A DNA stretch of 64,000 nt from Streptococcus oralis subsp. dentisani (GCF_002096335.1 NZ_NCUW01000025.1:1-64000), one strand, 5' to 3'. Shown: positions 27,787 through 37,117, counted from the stretch's first letter. Numbers and translations are program-made. Notes: generated by a model not told the origin, from the sequence alone.

Positions 27787-29043
27787 ATGGAGATTTTACT
27801 TGTTATTTTATTAGTTGCTAATCTTCTTGGGCTCTTTCTCATTTGGCAAAGGCAGGATAAGCAAGACAAATATCTAGCCAAGAGTTTGGAGGACCAGGCA
27901 GATCATCTGTCAGACCAGTTGGATTACCGCTTTGAACAAGCCAGACAAGCCAGCCAGCTAGACCAAAAAGATTTGGAAGTGGCTGTCAGCGACCGCTTGC
28001 AGGAAGTGCGAATCGAATTGCATCAAGGTCTAACTCAAGTCCGTCAAGAAATGACAGATAATCTCCTCCAAACCAGAGACAAGACTGACCAACGTCTTCA
28101 AGCTTTGCAGGAATCAAATGAGCAACGTCTAGAACAAATGCGACAAACAGTCGAGGAAAAACTAGAAAAGACCTTGCAGACACGTTTACAAGTATCCTTT
28201 GAGACAGTCTCCAAACAACTGGAATCTGTCAATCGAGGTTTGGGAGAGATGCAGACGGTTGCCCGCGATGTCGGAGCCCTCAACAAGGTTCTCTCTGGAA
28301 CCAAGACGCGAGGGATTCTGGGCGAGTTGCTGCTGGGGCAAATCATCGAAGACATCATGACACCAGCCCAGTACGAACGAGAATTTGCAACGGTTGAAAA
28401 CTCCAGTGAACGTGTGGAATACGCCATCAAGTTACCTGGCCAAGGCGACCAGGAATACGTCTATCTACCAATTGACTCCAAGTTTCCACTGGCAGATTAT
28501 TACCGCCTAGAAGAAGCCTATGAGGCGGGTGACAAGGACGAAATTGAACGCTGTCGCAAATCTCTCTTGGCAAGCGTTAAGCGTTTCGCCAAGGATATCA
28601 AGAGCAAGTATCTATCTCCTCCTAGGACGACCAATTTTGGAGTCTTGTTTGTTCCGACAGAAGGACTCTACTCAGAAATCGTCCGCAATCCGATTTTCTT
28701 TGATGATTTGAGACGGGAAGAGCAGATTATCGTTGCAGGACCAAGTACCCTATCAGCCCTGCTCAACTCCCTATCAGTTGGCTTCAAAACCCTCAATATC
28801 CAAAAGAGTGCTGACCATATCAGTAAGACCCTTGCTAGCGTTAAGACTGAGTTTGGCAAGTTCGGGGGGATTTTGGTTAAGGCACAAAAACATCTTCAAC
28901 ATGCCTCTGGCAATATTGATGAATTATTAAACCGTCGCACCACAGCTATTGAGCGGACGCTCCGTCACATTGAGTTATCAGAAGATGAGCCTGCGCTTGA
29001 TCTACTCCATTTCCAAGAAAATGAGGAAGAATATGAAGATTAG
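27787..29043 (+). CDS. rmuC: DNA recombination protein RmuC
   Basis: This 418-residue protein has an N-terminal hydrophobic segment (about 2-20), a long coiled coil (about 30-150, rich in Q, E, L and R) and a RmuC core (about 160-370) with the nuclease-like fold (TRGILGELLLGQIIED, LPIDSKFPLADY, FVPTEGLYSE). RmuC limits inversions between short inverted repeats. It follows thiN by one base and overlaps the exonuclease gene by 11. Confidence 0.93.
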   Translation: MEILLVILLVANLLGLFLIWQRQDKQDKYLAKSLEDQADHLSDQLDYRFEQARQASQLDQKDLEVAVSDRLQEVRIELHQGLTQVRQEMTDNLLQTRDKTDQRLQALQESNEQRLEQMRQTVEEKLEKTLQTRLQVSFETVSKQLESVNRGLGEMQTVARDVGALNKVLSGTKTRGILGELLLGQIIEDIMTPAQYEREFATVENSSERVEYAIKLPGQGDQEYVYLPIDSKFPLADYYRLEEAYEAGDKDEIERCRKSLLASVKRFAKDIKSKYLSPPRTTNFGVLFVPTEGLYSEIVRNPIFFDDLRREEQIIVAGPSTLSALLNSLSVGFKTLNIQKSADHISKTLASVKTEFGKFGGILVKAQKHLQHASGNIDELLNRRTTAIERTLRHIELSEDEPALDLLHFQENEEEYED

Positions 29044-29974
29044 TCACATGAAAAAAGATGAGCTGTTTGAAGGCTTTTACCTGATTAAGTCAGCTGACCT
29101 GAGACAGACACGAGCTGGGAAAAACTATCTAGCCTTTACCTTCCAAGACGATAGTGGCGAGATTGAAGGAAAACTCTGGGATGCTCAGCCTCATAACGTT
29201 GAGGCCTTTACCGCAGGGAAAGTGGTCCACATGCAGGGGCGCAGAGAAGTTTATAATAATACTCCTCAAGTCAATCAAATTACTCTCCGCCTGCCTCAGC
29301 CTGGCGAACCAAATGATCCAGCTGATTTCAAGGTCAAGTCACCAGTCGATATCAAGGAAATTCGTGACTACATGTCGCAAATGATTTTCAAAATTGAAAA
29401 TCCTGTCTGGCAACGTATCGTTCGCAGTCTCTACACCAAGTATGATAAGGAATTCTACTCCTATCCAGCTGCAAAAACCAACCACCATGCCTTTGAAACG
29501 GGTTTGGCTTTTCACACGGCAACCATGGTGCGCTTGGCAGATGCCATTAGCGATATCTATCCTCAGCTCAATAAGAGCTTGCTCTATGCCGGGATTATGT
29601 TGCACGACTTGGCCAAGGTTCTAGAACTCAGCGGTCCTGATCAGACGGAGTACACAGTGCGAGGCAATCTCATCGGTCATATCGCCCTAATTGATAGCGA
29701 AATTACCAAAGCAGTCATGGAGCTTGGCATCGATGATACCAGAGAAGAAGTGGTGCTACTGCGCCATGTCATTCTCAGTCATCATGGCTTACTGGAGTAT
29801 GGTAGTCCTGTTCGTCCACGCATTATGGAGGCAGAGATCATTCATATGATCGATAATCTCGATGCCAGCATGATGATGATGACAACAGCTCTTGCTTTGG
29901 TGGATAAAGGAGAAATGACCAACAAAATCTTCGCCATGGACAATCGTTCCTTCTATAAACCAGATTTAGATTAA
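29033..29974 (+). CDS. yhaM: 3'-5' exoribonuclease YhaM / Cbf1
   Basis: This 313-residue protein has an N-terminal OB-fold (KNYLAFTFQDDSGEIEGKLW, about 28-47) and a C-terminal HD phosphohydrolase domain (HHAFETGLAFHTATM, LHDLAKV, HVILSHHG). YhaM degrades RNA from the 3' end; the pneumococcal/staphylococcal homologue is Cbf1. The ATG at 29033, with GAGGA five bases upstream, gives MKISHMKKDELFEGF. A second ATG at 29048 is possible. Confidence 0.92.
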   Translation: MKISHMKKDELFEGFYLIKSADLRQTRAGKNYLAFTFQDDSGEIEGKLWDAQPHNVEAFTAGKVVHMQGRREVYNNTPQVNQITLRLPQPGEPNDPADFKVKSPVDIKEIRDYMSQMIFKIENPVWQRIVRSLYTKYDKEFYSYPAAKTNHHAFETGLAFHTATMVRLADAISDIYPQLNKSLLYAGIMLHDLAKVLELSGPDQTEYTVRGNLIGHIALIDSEITKAVMELGIDDTREEVVLLRHVILSHHGLLEYGSPVRPRIMEAEIIHMIDNLDASMMMMTTALALVDKGEMTNKIFAMDNRSFYKPDLD

Positions 29975-29984
29975 TAAATTAAGA

Positions 29985-30021
29985 AAAACGAGTATTTTTT
30001 ACACAAGAATGTTCGTTTTTT
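29985..30021 (+). promoter_or_regulatory. Inverted PurBox-like pair before purR, also a terminator-like hairpin
   Basis: AAAACGAGTATT (29985-29996) and, inverted, AATGTTCGTTTT (30008-30019; complement AAAACGAACATT) resemble PurR-binding PurBoxes. CGAGT and GTTCG are 17 bases apart, close to the usual spacing. The same bases form a hairpin with a T-run that could end the yhaM transcript. Confidence 0.5.
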
Positions 30022-30031
30022 TATGTGAATG

Positions 30032-30040
30032 TGGTATAAT
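30032..30040 (+). promoter_or_regulatory. purR extended -10 box
   Basis: TGGTATAAT lies 38 bases before the purR ATG and just downstream of the PurBox-like pair. Confidence 0.6.
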
Positions 30041-30078
30041 GGATAAAATATCAAAATTAAATGGAATGGTAAATAAAA

Positions 30079-30906
30079 ATGAAATTAAGAAGAAGTGATC
30101 GGATGGTTGTCATTTCCAACTATTTGATTAATAATCCATACAAACTAACTAGTCTCAACACCTTTGCAGAAAAGTACGAATCTGCTAAATCATCGATTTC
30201 AGAGGACATCGTGATTATCAAGCGCGCCTTTGAGGAAATCGAAATCGGCCATATTCAGACTGTGACTGGAGCAGGTGGTGGCGTTATCTTTACACCATCA
30301 ATCTCGAGTCATGAAGCCAAAGAAATGATCGCCGACTTGCGTGACAAACTTTCAGAAAGCGACCGTATCTTGCCAGGTGGCTACATCTACCTATCTGATT
30401 TGCTCAGTACACCTGCCATTTTGAAAAATATTGGGCGCATCATTGCCAAGAGCTTTATGGACCAAAAAATCGATGCCGTTATGACAGTAGCAACTAAAGG
30501 GGTTCCGCTCGCAAATGCAGTTGCCAATGTTCTCAACGTTCCATTTGTCATTGTGCGCCGTGACTTGAAAATTACCGAAGGTTCAACGGTCAGCGTCAAC
30601 TATGTTTCAGGTTCCAGCGGTGACCGCATTGAGAAAATGTTCCTTTCAAAACGCAGCCTCAAGGCAGGCAGTCGTGTCTTGATCGTGGATGACTTCTTGA
30701 AAGGTGGAGGAACTGTCAACGGGATGATCAGTCTCTTGCGTGAGTTCGATTCTGAACTAGCTGGTGTCGCAGTCTTTGCAGACAATGCCCAAGAAGAACG
30801 TGAAAAGCAGTTTGATTACAAGTCACTCTTGAAGGTTACCAATATTGATGTTAAGAACCAATCCATCGATGTTGAGATTGGCAATATCTTTGACGAAGAC
30901 AAATAA
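30079..30906 (+). CDS. purR: Pur operon repressor
   Basis: This 275-residue regulator of purine synthesis and salvage genes responds to PRPP. The N-terminal winged helix (1 to about 75; RRSDRMVVISNYLI, SAKSSISEDIVIIKRAF) precedes a phosphoribosyltransferase-like core with the PRPP motif VLIVDDFLKGGGTVNGM (about 200-216). The length matches the family. The PurBox-like pair upstream suggests it regulates itself. Confidence 0.95.
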   Translation: MKLRRSDRMVVISNYLINNPYKLTSLNTFAEKYESAKSSISEDIVIIKRAFEEIEIGHIQTVTGAGGGVIFTPSISSHEAKEMIADLRDKLSESDRILPGGYIYLSDLLSTPAILKNIGRIIAKSFMDQKIDAVMTVATKGVPLANAVANVLNVPFVIVRRDLKITEGSTVSVNYVSGSSGDRIEKMFLSKRSLKAGSRVLIVDDFLKGGGTVNGMISLLREFDSELAGVAVFADNAQEEREKQFDYKSLLKVTNIDVKNQSIDVEIGNIFDEDK

Positions 30907-30972
30907 GTGATAGAACTAAAGGTTGGAACGATTGTCCCAGCCTTTCTTTGCAAACAGAATAGAAGGATGCTT

Positions 30973-32229
30973 ATGAAAACACCATTTATCAGCCGTGAAG
31001 ATTTAGAAACAATTGTTGCAGAGTTCCCGACTCCCTTCCACTTGTATGACGAGAAGGGGATTCGTGAAAAAGCAAGAGCGGTCAACCAGGCCTTTTCCTG
31101 GAACAAGGGCTTTAAGGAATATTTTGCAGTCAAGGCCACTCCAACCCCAGCCATCTTGAAAATCCTCCAAGAGGAAGGTTGTGGTGTGGACTGTTCTAGT
31201 TACGTGGAGCTCTTGATGAGCCACAAACTGAATTTCCCCGGTTCTGAGATTATGTTCTCTTCTAACAACACGCCAGACCAAGAGTACGCCTATGCGCGTG
31301 AATTGGGTGCGACCATTAACTTGGATGCTTTTGAAGATATTGAACATCTAGAGCGTGCAGCAGGCATTCCAGAAATCATCTCTTGTCGTTACAATCCTGG
31401 CGGTGTTTTTGAACTGGGAACAGATATTATGGACAATCCTGGAGAAGCCAAGTTTGGGATGACCAAGGACCAGCTTTTTGAAGCCTTTGCGATTTTGAAG
31501 GAAAAAGGAGCCAAGACTTTTGGGATTCATTCCTTCCTAGCATCCAATACCGTGACCCATCTCTACTATCCAGAGTTAGCCCGCCAGCTCTTTGAATTAG
31601 CTGTGGAAATCAAGGAAAAGTTGGGGATTTCACTGGACTTTATTAACCTTTCTGGAGGGATTGGTGTCAACTATCGCCCAGACCAGGAGCCAAATGATAT
31701 TGCGATGATTGGTGAGGGTGTGCGTAAGGTTTATGAAGAAGTCCTTACGCCAGCAGGTCTTGGTCAGGTTAAGATTTTCACTGAATTGGGGCGCTTTATG
31801 CTGGCACCTCACGGAGTTCTAGTCACCAAAGTCACTCATAAGAAAAAAACCTATCGTACCTATCTGGGCGTGGACGCCTCAGCAGTCAACCTCATGCGCC
31901 CAGCCATGTACGGTGCCTATCATCATATCAGCAATCTCACGCAACCAGACGGACCAGTGGAGGTCGTAGATGTGGTTGGATCGCTTTGTGAAAACAATGA
32001 TAAATTTGCAGTGAACCGCGAACTACCTCATACAGAAATCGGTGATTTGCTAGTGATTCATGATACAGGTGCACATGGATTCTCCATGGGTTACCAGTAT
32101 AATGCCAAACTACGCTCGGCAGAAATCCTCTATACCGAAGAAGGCAAAGCCCGCCAAATCCGCCGTGCAGAGCGTCCTGAGGACTATTTCGCAACCTTGT
32201 ATGGTTTTGATTTTGAACCGGATCACTAA
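30973..32229 (+). CDS. lysA: Diaminopimelate decarboxylase
   Basis: This 418-residue fold-type III PLP enzyme carries out the last step of lysine synthesis. The PLP lysine is in YFAVKATPTP. NLSGGIGVNYRP, FTELGRFMLAP, VVGSLCENNDKF and HDTGAHGFSMGYQYN are family motifs. Starting at ATG 30973 (MKTPFISREDLE), AGAAGG lies six bases upstream; the in-frame GTG at 30907 lies directly after the purR stop codon and lacks a site. A weak hairpin (30918-30945) separates it from purR. Confidence 0.9.
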   Translation: MKTPFISREDLETIVAEFPTPFHLYDEKGIREKARAVNQAFSWNKGFKEYFAVKATPTPAILKILQEEGCGVDCSSYVELLMSHKLNFPGSEIMFSSNNTPDQEYAYARELGATINLDAFEDIEHLERAAGIPEIISCRYNPGGVFELGTDIMDNPGEAKFGMTKDQLFEAFAILKEKGAKTFGIHSFLASNTVTHLYYPELARQLFELAVEIKEKLGISLDFINLSGGIGVNYRPDQEPNDIAMIGEGVRKVYEEVLTPAGLGQVKIFTELGRFMLAPHGVLVTKVTHKKKTYRTYLGVDASAVNLMRPAMYGAYHHISNLTQPDGPVEVVDVVGSLCENNDKFAVNRELPHTEIGDLLVIHDTGAHGFSMGYQYNAKLRSAEILYTEEGKARQIRRAERPEDYFATLYGFDFEPDH

Positions 32230-32287
32230 AAGGGTATGAAAATGAAAGTGAAAAACAGATTGCTTTCTAAAAAATAGACAAAAAACC

Positions 32288-32335
32288 TTGTTTTTCATCT
32301 TACTCATGATATAATAAAACTATAAAACGGTTTCA
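32288..32335 (+). promoter_or_regulatory. pflA promoter and cre-like site
   Basis: TTGTTT (32288-32293) and TATAAT (32310-32315) have a 16-base spacer. ATAAAACGGTTTCA (32322-32335), just after the start of transcription, matches the cre consensus at 12 of 14 positions. CcpA control would fit mixed-acid fermentation genes. Confidence 0.55.
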
Positions 32336-32349
32336 AGGAAGGTGACGAT

Positions 32350-33144
32350 ATGTCTGAAGAAACAATTGACTATGGACAAGTGACAGGAATGGTGCATTCG
32401 ACAGAGAGTTTTGGGGCGGTAGATGGCCCTGGGATTCGGTTTATTGTCTTTTTGCAGGGTTGTCACATGCGTTGCCAGTACTGTCATAACCCTGATACAT
32501 GGGCTATGGAAACCAATAAATCACGCGAACGGACAGTAGACGATGTCTTGACAGAAGCCCTTCGCTACCGTGGTTTTTGGGGAGACAAGGGAGGAATCAC
32601 TGTTAGTGGAGGAGAAGCCCTCTTACAGATTGATTTCCTAATTGCCCTCTTTACCAAGGCCAAGGAAAAAGGAATCCACTGTACCTTGGACACCTGTGCC
32701 CTTCCATTCCGTAACAAGCCACGTTATCTCGAAAAGTTTAATAAACTCATGGCGGTGACAGACTTGGTTCTTCTGGATATCAAGGAAATCAACGAAGAAC
32801 AGCACAAGATTGTAACCAGCCAAACCAATAAAAACATCTTGGCCTGTGCCCAGTACCTATCAGATATTGGGAAGCCTGTTTGGATTCGCCACGTGCTGGT
32901 TCCAGGTTTGACGGACAGAGATGAGGACTTGATCGAACTCGGTAAGTTTGTCAAGACCCTCAAAAACGTTGACAAGTTTGAAATTCTACCTTATCACACG
33001 ATGGGTGAGTTCAAGTGGCGTGAACTTGGAATTCCTTATTCGCTCGAAGGGGTCAAACCTCCAACAGCAGACCGTGTCAAGAATGCCAAGGAATTGATGG
33101 ATACAGAAAGCTACCAAGACTACATGAAACGTGTTCATGGATAA
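32350..33144 (+). CDS. pflA: Pyruvate formate-lyase activating enzyme
   Basis: This 264-residue radical-SAM enzyme installs the glycyl radical on pyruvate formate-lyase under anaerobic conditions. The 4Fe-4S cluster motif CHMRCQYC (CxxxCxxC) lies near residue 38, preceded by GAVDGPGIRFIVFLQG. GGITVSGGEALLQ and LDTCALP follow. It has its own promoter and terminator. The lyase gene itself is not in the window. Confidence 0.95.
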   Translation: MSEETIDYGQVTGMVHSTESFGAVDGPGIRFIVFLQGCHMRCQYCHNPDTWAMETNKSRERTVDDVLTEALRYRGFWGDKGGITVSGGEALLQIDFLIALFTKAKEKGIHCTLDTCALPFRNKPRYLEKFNKLMAVTDLVLLDIKEINEEQHKIVTSQTNKNILACAQYLSDIGKPVWIRHVLVPGLTDRDEDLIELGKFVKTLKNVDKFEILPYHTMGEFKWRELGIPYSLEGVKPPTADRVKNAKELMDTESYQDYMKRVHG

Positions 33145-33148
33145 AAAA

Positions 33149-33215
33149 GAAGCCTGATGGAGACATCGGGCTTTTGTTATGCATAAAAAGCCTAGCCTTT
33201 CAGCTAAGCTTTTTT
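33149..33215. terminator. Back-to-back terminators of pflA and yidC
   Basis: AGCCTGATG (33151-33159) pairs with CATCGGGCT (33164-33172), followed by TTTTG, and ends pflA. AAAAAGC-C-TAGC (33185-33196) pairs with GCTA-A-GCTTTTT (33203-33215) and serves the convergent yidC gene. Confidence 0.75.
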
Positions 33216-33216
33216 C

Positions 33217-34155
33217 TTATTTTCTAGAATGTTGTTTACCAGCATTGCGTTTCTTATGTTTCTTATTAGTCATAATCGCAGTTGCTTGGTTTGGAGTGAC
33301 ATCTTTGCGTCCGTCTCCAGTTGAAAATGAACTTGCTTTTGGTGGATTTTTGGCAAATTCTTCACGAACTTTTTTGCGAAGTTTTGGACGAACAACATAG
33401 TTAACGATGAACTGTTGGAGAATCATCATGAAACCACCAACAACCCAGTAAAGGGTCACACTTGCTGGTGCGAAGAAGGAGAAAAAGACAATCATGAGTG
33501 GGCTCATGTAAATCATTTTCTTGAGCTGTGCTCTTTGCATCTCGTCTTCTACTCCATGAAGTGAGAGAAGTGATTGGAGATAGTAGAGGATACCAGCGAA
33601 GGCGACAAGGAGCAGACTTGGTGAACCAAGATCGATACCCAAGAAGGTAGAGCTAGCTACTCCATCAGTGTATTGGGCTGCAAAGTAGATAGCAGAGAAG
33701 AAAGGCATTTGAATGAGGATAGGGAAACATCCTACACCACCGAACATGCTGATGCCGTGTTCTTTCTGAGCTGCAAAGAGAGCTTGTTGGGCTTCTAATT
33801 TTTCTTCTTGAGTTGTTGCCTCTTTGAGGCGTGTTTGATGTGGCTCAAGGACATGTTTGAGGGCATTCATCTTTTCAGAGTGAAGCGTTGCCTTCCATGA
33901 TTGGTAGATACCAAGTGGCAAGATAATCAAACGTACGATAATGGTTACGATAATGATAGCCACACCAAAGCCAAGACCTTTATCAGTAGCGAAGTACTTG
34001 ATAGCTTCAGCCATAGGTGCTCCGATGGTATTCCAAATCAATCCTGTGGGTTGTCCTGTTGCTTTGTCTACTTGGACACAGCCTGACAAGACAAGTAGCA
34101 TAGTCACTCCCATAGCAGAGAGGGCAAAACGTTTAATAGATTTCAATGTTTTCAT
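33217..34155 (-). CDS. yidC: Membrane protein insertase YidC2 (OxaA)
   Basis: This 312-residue lipoprotein insertase helps membrane proteins enter and fold in the bilayer. It has an N-terminal signal peptide with lipobox LVLSGC (Cys about 26), five membrane segments and the conserved groove region GFGVAIIIVTIIVRLIILPL. It carries a long basic C-terminal tail (KNPPKASSF...KKHKKRNAGKQHSRK). The basic tail is the mark of streptococcal YidC2, which can help ribosome binding and partly replaces SRP. It is separate from rnpA, where YidC1 normally lies. Confidence 0.92.
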   Translation of the reverse strand: MKTLKSIKRFALSAMGVTMLLVLSGCVQVDKATGQPTGLIWNTIGAPMAEAIKYFATDKGLGFGVAIIIVTIIVRLIILPLGIYQSWKATLHSEKMNALKHVLEPHQTRLKEATTQEEKLEAQQALFAAQKEHGISMFGGVGCFPILIQMPFFSAIYFAAQYTDGVASSTFLGIDLGSPSLLLVAFAGILYYLQSLLSLHGVEDEMQRAQLKKMIYMSPLMIVFFSFFAPASVTLYWVVGGFMMILQQFIVNYVVRPKLRKKVREEFAKNPPKASSFSTGDGRKDVTPNQATAIMTNKKHKKRNAGKQHSRK

Positions 34156-34223
34156 TCCTTCTTTAAAAATTATACCTTTCTATTCTACTGTTTTTTTGTA
34201 AAATATACAATAGTTCTAGAGAC

Positions 34224-34502
34224 CTAATTTGCGACTTTGAAGTCAGAATAGGATGAAAAGTTGCTCATTTGTACATCTAGATAGGTAACTTTTGAAAAAG
34301 GTGTCGGACCTTTTCGGATTTCTTGGATAAATTTTGCCATAGTGGCGGAGGAATCTGCTTGAGCAAGGATTTCTACTGTTCCATCATCGTTATTCCAGAC
34401 ACGACCAGTGATGCCACCGATTTCAAGAGCTAAAGTATAAACACCCCAGCGAAAACCAACACCCTGCACCCTGCCTTGGGCAATCATTCTAACCTTTTGC
34501 AT
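34224..34502 (-). CDS. acyP: Acylphosphatase
   Basis: This 92-residue cytosolic enzyme hydrolyses acyl phosphates. The active-site arginine lies in GRVQGVGFRWGVYTLA and the catalytic Asn in GRVWNNDDGTVEI. The length is standard. AAAGGGG precedes the ATG. It is divergent from the methyltransferase gene, with only about 33 bases between the starts. Confidence 0.92.
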   Translation of the reverse strand: MQKVRMIAQGRVQGVGFRWGVYTLALEIGGITGRVWNNDDGTVEILAQADSSATMAKFIQEIRKGPTPFSKVTYLDVQMSNFSSYSDFKVAN

Positions 34503-34520
34503 ACCAAACCCCTTTGATTG

Positions 34521-34529
34521 TGTTATAAT
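34521..34529 (+). promoter_or_regulatory. Extended -10 box immediately before methyltransferase start
   Basis: TGTTATAAT (TGN plus a perfect TATAAT) ends six bases before the ATG at 34536. Transcription should begin at or within a base or two of the start codon, so the mRNA is predicted to be leaderless. No ribosome binding site exists upstream of the ATG. Confidence 0.55.
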
Positions 34530-34535
34530 ATTTCT

Positions 34536-35276
34536 ATGACTATTATAACCTCAAAAGCCAATTCAGTGGTAAAAAATGCCAAGAAATTGCATCAAAAAAA
34601 ATATCGAAAGTCTGCCTATTTGATTGAAGGTTGGCACTTGTTTGAAGAAGCTGTTCAAGCAGGAGTGACGATTGAGAAGATTTTTGCTCTGGAAAGCTAT
34701 AAGGAACAGTTAGCCGCTTTTCCGCAAACAGTCTGGGTTTCAGAGGAGATTTTGCTAGATTTGGCAGATACGCAAACTCCTCAAGGGATTGTTGCAGTGA
34801 TTCAAAAAGAAGAAGTGGGACTGCCTGATCTCCATCAGGGCAAGTATCTATTTTTAGAGGATGTTCAAGATCCTGGTAATGTGGGCACCATGATTCGGAC
34901 GGCGGATGCGGCAGGTTTTACAGGAGTCATTGTTTCAGACAAGTCAGCAGATATCTACAGTCTTAAGACCCTGCGTTCCATGCAAGGAAGTCATTTTCAC
35001 TTGCCCATCTATCGTCTGCCTCTTGCCACCTTTGTAGAAGAGACAAAGAAGAGCGATTTGCCCATTCTAGCAACGACCTTATCGAGAGATTCAAAGGATT
35101 ATCGTGAGCTTTCTTCACTAGAGAACTTTGTTTTAGTCATGGGAAATGAAGGACAGGGGATTAGTTCTGTCATGGCTGAGAGTGCTGATCAGCTGGTTCA
35201 TATAGGCATGAAAGGTCGAGCAGAAAGTCTCAACGTAGCAGTTGCAGCAGGTATATTGATGTTTTATTTCAGCTAA
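34536..35276 (+). CDS. TrmH/SpoU family RNA 2'-O-methyltransferase
   Basis: This 246-residue SPOUT methyltransferase has an N-terminal substrate-binding domain (KYRKSAYLIEGWHLFEEAV) and the C-terminal knotted SAM site: motif 1 LEDVQDPGNVGTMIRTADA, motif 2 VLVMGNEGQGIS, motif 3 GRAESLNVAVAAGI. It modifies rRNA or tRNA ribose; the target nucleotide is not clear. The frame is open from 34518, but only 34536 is an ATG, and it gives the usual start MTIITSKANSVVK. Confidence 0.9.
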   Translation: MTIITSKANSVVKNAKKLHQKKYRKSAYLIEGWHLFEEAVQAGVTIEKIFALESYKEQLAAFPQTVWVSEEILLDLADTQTPQGIVAVIQKEEVGLPDLHQGKYLFLEDVQDPGNVGTMIRTADAAGFTGVIVSDKSADIYSLKTLRSMQGSHFHLPIYRLPLATFVEETKKSDLPILATTLSRDSKDYRELSSLENFVLVMGNEGQGISSVMAESADQLVHIGMKGRAESLNVAVAAGILMFYFS

Positions 35277-35330
35277 TTTAAAAAATCTTTGTTATAATCA
35301 AGACATATTTATAGAAAAAGGAGAATCAGA

Positions 35331-36014
35331 ATGAATCAAACGATTATTCAAGAACGTTCAGGTCTCAATCAATTTTACGCTAAGGTTTATGCCTTTGTGG
35401 GACTTGGGATTGGTCTATCAGCTCTCGTGTCAGCTTTGATGTTGACAGTCTTTCAGTCCCAATTGGTCTACTTTTTAATGCATGACCGTCTCTGGTTGAT
35501 GATTGCAACTTTTGCAGAACTTGCTCTAGTCTTTGTTGCAAGTAGCATGGCTGCAAAAAATAGCCCAGCAGCTCTCCCAGTATTTTTAGTTTATTCTGTT
35601 TTAAATGGTTTTACCCTTAGCTTTGTCGTAGCCTTCTATACACCTGGGACCGTCTTATCAGCCTTTGTATCCAGTGCCCTTCTCTTCTTTGTCATGGCGG
35701 CAATCGGAATTTTCACCAAGAAAGATTTGAGTGGAATGGGCCGAGCTTTGATGGCGGCGCTTGTTGGCCTCATCATTGCCATGGTTGTGAATCTATTTTT
35801 AGCCAATAGCTTCTTTGACTACATGATTAGTATTGCCATGGTCTTGGTCTTCTCAGGTTTGATTGCTTGGGACAACCAAAAGATTCGCTATGTTTATGAG
35901 CAGTCACGAGGGCAAGTAGCGACAGGTTGGGTCATTTCAATGGCTCTCAGTATCTATCTAGACTTTATCAACCTCTTCCTTAGCATCTTACGTATCTTTG
36001 GTCGAAACGATTAA
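35331..36014 (+). CDS. Bax inhibitor-1 (BI-1/YccA) family membrane protein
   Basis: This 227-residue protein has seven membrane segments and ends in a short charged tail (RIFGRND). NGFTLSFVV, GIFTKKDLSGMGRALM and LIAWDNQKIRYVYE with the two conserved Asp-containing segments are typical of the family, which includes pH-sensitive calcium leak channels (BsYetJ) and the E. coli FtsH substrate YccA. Its role in streptococci is not established. AAAAGGAGAATCAG precedes the ATG. Confidence 0.88.
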   Translation: MNQTIIQERSGLNQFYAKVYAFVGLGIGLSALVSALMLTVFQSQLVYFLMHDRLWLMIATFAELALVFVASSMAAKNSPAALPVFLVYSVLNGFTLSFVVAFYTPGTVLSAFVSSALLFFVMAAIGIFTKKDLSGMGRALMAALVGLIIAMVVNLFLANSFFDYMISIAMVLVFSGLIAWDNQKIRYVYEQSRGQVATGWVISMALSIYLDFINLFLSILRIFGRND

Positions 36015-36024
36015 TGAATGACAG

Positions 36025-36055
36025 AGTCAGTGTTCAAAAGAGCACTGACTTTTTC
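36025..36055 (+). terminator. Intrinsic terminator
   Basis: AGTCAGTGTTC pairs with GAGCACTGACT around AAAA and is followed by TTTTC. Confidence 0.85.
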
Positions 36056-36123
36056 TTATTTACTCTTTTCTTTTCTTGGAAATAGGTGTATAATGCTTTT
36101 AACTAATTTTTGAGGAGCTGTTT

Positions 36124-37116
36124 ATGAAGAAAAGTTTTATTCATCAACAAGAAGAAATTTCCTTTGTCAAAAACACTTTTACCCAGTATTTGAAAGATAA
36201 GTTAGAAGTTGTTGAAGTTCAAGGTCCTATTTTGAGCAAGGTTGGGGATGGGATGCAGGACAACTTGTCAGGTGTCGAAAATCCAGTATCTGTAAAGGTC
36301 TTGCAGATTCCAGATGAAACCTATGAAGTCGTTCACTCACTTGCCAAATGGAAACGCCACACCTTAGCCCGTTTTGGTTTCGGTGAAGGTGAAGGTCTTT
36401 TTGTTCATATGAAGGCCCTTCGTCCAGACGAAGATTCGCTTGATGCGACCCACTCTGTTTATGTGGACCAGTGGGATTGGGAGAAGGTTATCCCAAATGG
36501 TCAACGCAATATCGCCTATCTCAAAGAAACCGTTGAGAAGATTTACAAGGCTATTCGTCTGACAGAGCTAGCCGTAGAAGCCCGCTATGATATCGAATCC
36601 ATCTTGCCAAAACAAATCACCTTTATCCATACAGAAGAGTTGGTGGAACGCTATCCAGATTTAACACCGAAAGAGCGTGAAAATGCGATCTGTAAAGAGT
36701 TCGGTGCAGTCTTCTTGATTGGTATCGGTGGCGAGTTGCCTGACGGAAAACCTCATGATGGCCGTGCACCTGACTACGATGACTGGACAACAGAGTCTGA
36801 AAATGGCTACAAGGGACTGAATGGGGACATCTTGGTTTGGAATGAACCTCTTGGTTGTGCCTTTGAACTTTCTTCAATGGGGATTCGGGTGGATGAAGAC
36901 ACGCTTCGTCGCCAAGTTGCTCTTACAGGGGATGAAGATAGACTTGAGCTGGAATGGCATAAAGCCTTACTTAACGGGCTCTTCCCATTGACAATTGGTG
37001 GGGGGATTGGACAGTCTCGAATGGCCATGTTCCTTCTTCGTAAGAAACACATCGGAGAGGTACAAACAAGTGTTTGGCCGCAAGAAGTCCGCGACACTTA
37101 CGAAAATATCTTGTAG
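36124..37116 (+). CDS. asnA: Aspartate-ammonia ligase
   Basis: This 330-residue class II aaRS-like enzyme makes asparagine from aspartate, ammonia and [23 protein letters not shown] near residue 38, [20 protein letters not shown] near 81 and [16 protein letters not shown] near 292 are diagnostic. TGAGGAG lies before the ATG. It has its own promoter (TATAAT at 36089-36094) and terminator. Confidence 0.95.
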   Translation: MKKSFIHQQEEISFVKNTFTQYLKDKLEVVEVQGPILSKVGDGMQDNLSGVENPVSVKVLQIPDETYEVVHSLAKWKRHTLARFGFGEGEGLFVHMKALRPDEDSLDATHSVYVDQWDWEKVIPNGQRNIAYLKETVEKIYKAIRLTELAVEARYDIESILPKQITFIHTEELVERYPDLTPKERENAICKEFGAVFLIGIGGELPDGKPHDGRAPDYDDWTTESENGYKGLNGDILVWNEPLGCAFELSSMGIRVDEDTLRRQVALTGDEDRLELEWHKALLNGLFPLTIGGGIGQSRMAMFLLRKKHIGEVQTSVWPQEVRDTYENIL

Positions 37117-37117
37117 A

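Noticed and set aside
30918..30945. Hairpin between purR and lysA as a riboswitch
   Set aside because: A single weak stem (AAAGGTTGG/CCAGCCTTT) without a lysine-riboswitch core. At most a poor terminator.
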